The notes under the pieces: model-generated
Databases searched by the model: none
What the model was told of the DNA's origin: nothing
Seen by the model: the letters and a program-made list of their open reading frames with translations, nothing else
From: Coleofasciculus sp. S288
GTDB lineage: Bacteria > Cyanobacteriota > Cyanobacteriia > Cyanobacteriales > Coleofasciculaceae
Direction of reading: 5' to 3'
Length of the DNA: 7,027 nucleotides
Assembly: GCA_020216575.1 (NCBI GenBank)
Contig: JAIUYC010000186.1
Location: 1 to 7,027 of the forward strand
Part shown: positions 4,974 through 7,027 of the stretch, one piece after another
Layout: each line of letters begins with the position of its first letter
How positions within the stretch are numbered: the stretch's first letter is position 1
Program-made: the position numbers and the translations under genes

Positions 4974-7027
4974 ATGACTTACGAATACATCTTTTCAGGC
5001 ACTCTTCCTCCGGATGCGCCTAGCTATGTGAAGCGTTCCGCAGATGATGAACTCTATGAAGGATTGAAAGCGGGACAGTTTTGTTATGTGTTGAACTCGC
5101 GGCAAACTGGGAAGTCGAGTTTGCGAGTGCAGGTGATGCGTAAGCTAGAAGCCGAGGGTATTGCCTGTGCGGTGATTGACCTTTCAATGGATGGGACGCA
5201 GCATGTCACGGTGGATCAGTGGTATGCCAATATGATTCGATCGCTCGTGAGTGACTTTCAGTTAGCGGTGAATTTACGCACTTGGTTGCGCGATCGCGAT
5301 ATGCTTTCTCCGTTGCGGCGGTTGAGTGAGTTTATCGAAGCGGTACTGCTGGCGCAGGTTAATTGCAATATTGTCATTTTTATCGATGAAATTGATAGCG
5401 TTCTGAGCCTGAAGTTCAAAAATGATGATTTTTTTGCCTTTATTCGGGGGTGCTACAATCAGCGCGTGGATAAGCCCGCTTACGAACGCTTGACATTTGC
5501 CCTGTTGGGAGTGGCAACGCCTTCGGATTTAATTCAAGACAAGAAGCGAACACCGTTTAATATTGGTCGTGCGATCGCACTTAATGGCTTTGAATTGCAC
5601 GAAGCGAAGCCGTTAGCCCAAGGGTTGGTTGGAAACGTCAGCAACCCGCAAGCGGTTCTCAAAGAAGTGTTGGCATGGACGGGGGGACAACCCTTTCTTA
5701 CCCAAAAGCTTTGTCAACTGGTTCGCACCTGTGAATCGAGGATTCCTGAAGGGGCTGAAGCGGAGTGGGTGAAAACGCTGGTGCGGCAGAAACTCATTGA
5801 GAATTGGGAAGCGCAGGATGAGCCGGAGCATTTGAAGACGATTCGCGATCGCATTCTCCGAATTCAGCAACGTGCGGGTCGGCTACTGGGATTATACCAG
5901 CAAATTTTGACCCCTTTGCTAAGGGAGGGAAACGGGGAGGTGGCGGCGGATGACTCTCCCGAACAAATGGAATTGCGGTTAAGTGGGTTGGTTGTCCGGC
6001 AACAGGGTAAGTTAAGAGTGTATAACCGCATTTATGCCTCAGTTTTTAACCAAAATTGGGTTGATAAAGCCTTAGCTGATTTGCGTCCTTATAGCGAGGC
6101 AATCGCCGCCTGGTTAGCATCCAATTGTCAGGATGATTCTCATTTGTTACGGGGGCAGAAATTGCGAGAGGCACTAGCATGGGCATTAAATAAAAGTTTG
6201 AGCGACCAAGATTATCAGTTCTTAACTGTCAGCCAAGAATCAGAAAAGCGAACCGTCCAGAAGACGTTAGAGGAAATTCAAAAGTATTCCGAGGCACGCA
6301 AGCAAGGGAAACTCAATCTGGCTCTAGCGGCTACCACCAAAGAAACCGTTTATGAGTTTCTCGAACACCTGACTCCAGAAAGTTTTAAGTATATCGTCTC
6401 CAACTTAGAACTCGACTTTGGAGTGGTCAATCAAACGCTATCGATGATTGATAGCATGCTGGAAAGTCAAGGGTTTGATGGGATTCTTCACGAAACCTTG
6501 CGTTCCATCACGCTCAAAATTGCGGAATTGTTGAGTGCCGATCGCACGACGATTTATTTGTTAGATAAGGACAAAAACGAACTCTGGTCAATTGTGGCAA
6601 AAGGGGATGATGGAGCGCCCTTAGAAATTCGAGTCCCTGTTGGTCATGGTATTGCAGGCGAAACGGCAGAGAAACAGCAAGTCATCAATATTCCTTATGA
6701 TTTTTATGACGACTTGCGATCGGGTGCTGCCAAGGAGTGGGACAAAAAAAATGGATATCGCACCTACACGCTGCTAGCGTTGCCGTTATTAGATGAGCAA
6801 GGGGATTTAGTGGGAGTGGTGCAATTAATTAATAAGTTAAAACCCCTCTATGCTCCCAATGCTACTCTGCTAGAACGAGTGGATATCACTGGCTTTACCT
6901 CCGCCGATGAGAAACTGTTTACTGAATTTGCCCATTCCATTCAGCTAATTCTGAAGTCCTCCCGGTTATTTTATCGGGCAGCTCAAAAACAACGGGCGGC
7001 TTCCTCGTTGATGAATGCGATTCAGTC
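4974..7027 (+). CDS. AAA-like (AAA_35) ATPase + GAF signalling protein (partial, C-terminus beyond window)
   Basis: 684 codons are open to the right edge. Residues about 1-370 are an AAA-like STAND-type NTPase. Walker A is NSRQTGKSS (41-49), Walker [10 protein letters not shown] (133-141, Asp138-Glu139), and GVATPSDLI (179-187) is a sensor strand. [12 protein letters not shown] (236-247) is the family's GG motif, and a winged helix occupies about 334-367. A conserved cyanobacterial linker follows ([12 protein letters not shown] at 370-381; [27 protein letters not shown] at 391-417), then a helical region. A GAF domain spans about 500-660. It keeps the NKXnFX3DE signature of cyclic-nucleotide-binding GAFs: NK at 620-621 and FTSADE at 641-646. 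The segment [14 protein letters not shown] at the edge usually leads into a second GAF domain, then a cyclase or kinase output; that part is inference. The start is firm because an in-frame TAG sits directly before the ATG. No signal peptide or membrane segment is seen, and there is no clear ribosome site. Confidence 0.85.
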   Translation, partial: MTYEYIFSGTLPPDAPSYVKRSADDELYEGLKAGQFCYVLNSRQTGKSSLRVQVMRKLEAEGIACAVIDLSMDGTQHVTVDQWYANMIRSLVSDFQLAVNLRTWLRDRDMLSPLRRLSEFIEAVLLAQVNCNIVIFIDEIDSVLSLKFKNDDFFAFIRGCYNQRVDKPAYERLTFALLGVATPSDLIQDKKRTPFNIGRAIALNGFELHEAKPLAQGLVGNVSNPQAVLKEVLAWTGGQPFLTQKLCQLVRTCESRIPEGAEAEWVKTLVRQKLIENWEAQDEPEHLKTIRDRILRIQQRAGRLLGLYQQILTPLLREGNGEVAADDSPEQMELRLSGLVVRQQGKLRVYNRIYASVFNQNWVDKALADLRPYSEAIAAWLASNCQDDSHLLRGQKLREALAWALNKSLSDQDYQFLTVSQESEKRTVQKTLEEIQKYSEARKQGKLNLALAATTKETVYEFLEHLTPESFKYIVSNLELDFGVVNQTLSMIDSMLESQGFDGILHETLRSITLKIAELLSADRTTIYLLDKDKNELWSIVAKGDDGAPLEIRVPVGHGIAGETAEKQQVINIPYDFYDDLRSGAAKEWDKKNGYRTYTLLALPLLDEQGDLVGVVQLINKLKPLYAPNATLLERVDITGFTSADEKLFTEFAHSIQLILKSSRLFYRAAQKQRAASSLMNAIQ

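Larger units (their letters stand above)
952..5852. repeat. HIP1 octamers (GCGATCGC), 12 copies
   Basis: Perfect GCGATCGC sites were found starting at 952, 1862, 2058, 2584, 3100, 3791, 3823, 3919, 4613, 5290, 5571 and 5845. Chance expectation for an 8-mer in 7 kb is about 0.1. HIP1 is the highly iterated palindrome characteristic of many cyanobacterial genomes. Sites fall both in genes and in spacers; inside genes they are read as AIA, AIAL or RDR, including at the C-termini of the protease-like protein and the nuclease. Confidence 0.9.

Noticed and set aside
5613..5870. Minus-strand open frame of 85 codons
   Set aside because: It is antisense to the conserved NTPase region of the AAA-GAF gene and shows no motif.

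Overview
The window is chromosomal DNA from a cyanobacterium. The octamer GCGATCGC (HIP1) occurs at least 12 times in 7 kb, against about 0.1 expected by chance. The proteins also look cyanobacterial: two different AAA-like (AAA_35 / STAND-type) ATPases, one with an XRE-type N-terminal helix-turn-helix and one fused to a GAF domain. The mix of signalling, conflict-type and toxin-antitoxin genes with repeat-rich spacers suggests an accessory region of a filamentous, large-genome species. The genus cannot be read from this sequence.

Layout from left to right. (1) 1-590, minus strand: N-terminal 196 codons of a zinc-independent quinone oxidoreductase of the MDR superfamily, cut by the left edge. 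(2) 591-944: spacer with GC-rich palindromes and G/C-run repeats, partly arranged as a small inverted-repeat-bounded element. (3) 945-1610, minus strand: a trypsin-fold (S1/V8-like) protein whose catalytic His and Ser positions read Arg and Thr, so probably a pseudoprotease. (4) 1611-1856: divergent control region with two dyads. (5) 1857-3817, plus strand: a two-gene unit overlapping by ATGA, an XRE-HTH + AAA-like ATPase followed by a PD-(D/E)XK nuclease-like protein. This is the best candidate here for an undescribed conflict or defence module; the divergent pseudoprotease may or may not belong to it. (6) 3969-4553, minus strand: a ParD/ParE-type toxin-antitoxin pair. The toxin frame is broken about 26 codons before its natural end. 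The pair sits between two copies of a roughly 40-bp repeat, one of which encodes the last eight codons and stop of the nuclease gene. (7) 4600-4973: spacer with a promoter for the TA pair, repeat copy 2 and an 11-bp dyad. (8) 4974-7027, plus strand: a large AAA-like ATPase + GAF signalling protein, open at the right edge and probably continuing into further GAF and cyclase or kinase output domains.

How the genes may work together (inference). The HTH-ATPase could bind the divergent control region and gate the coupled nuclease by an NTP-dependent switch, as in other STAND-type conflict systems. The degenerate protease-fold protein would then be a binding or adaptor partner. The TA pair looks like a later insertion or a decaying stabilisation cassette. 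The AAA-GAF protein is a separate sensory gene that shares the ATPase family with the HTH protein. No rRNA, tRNA, CRISPR array or transposase was seen.
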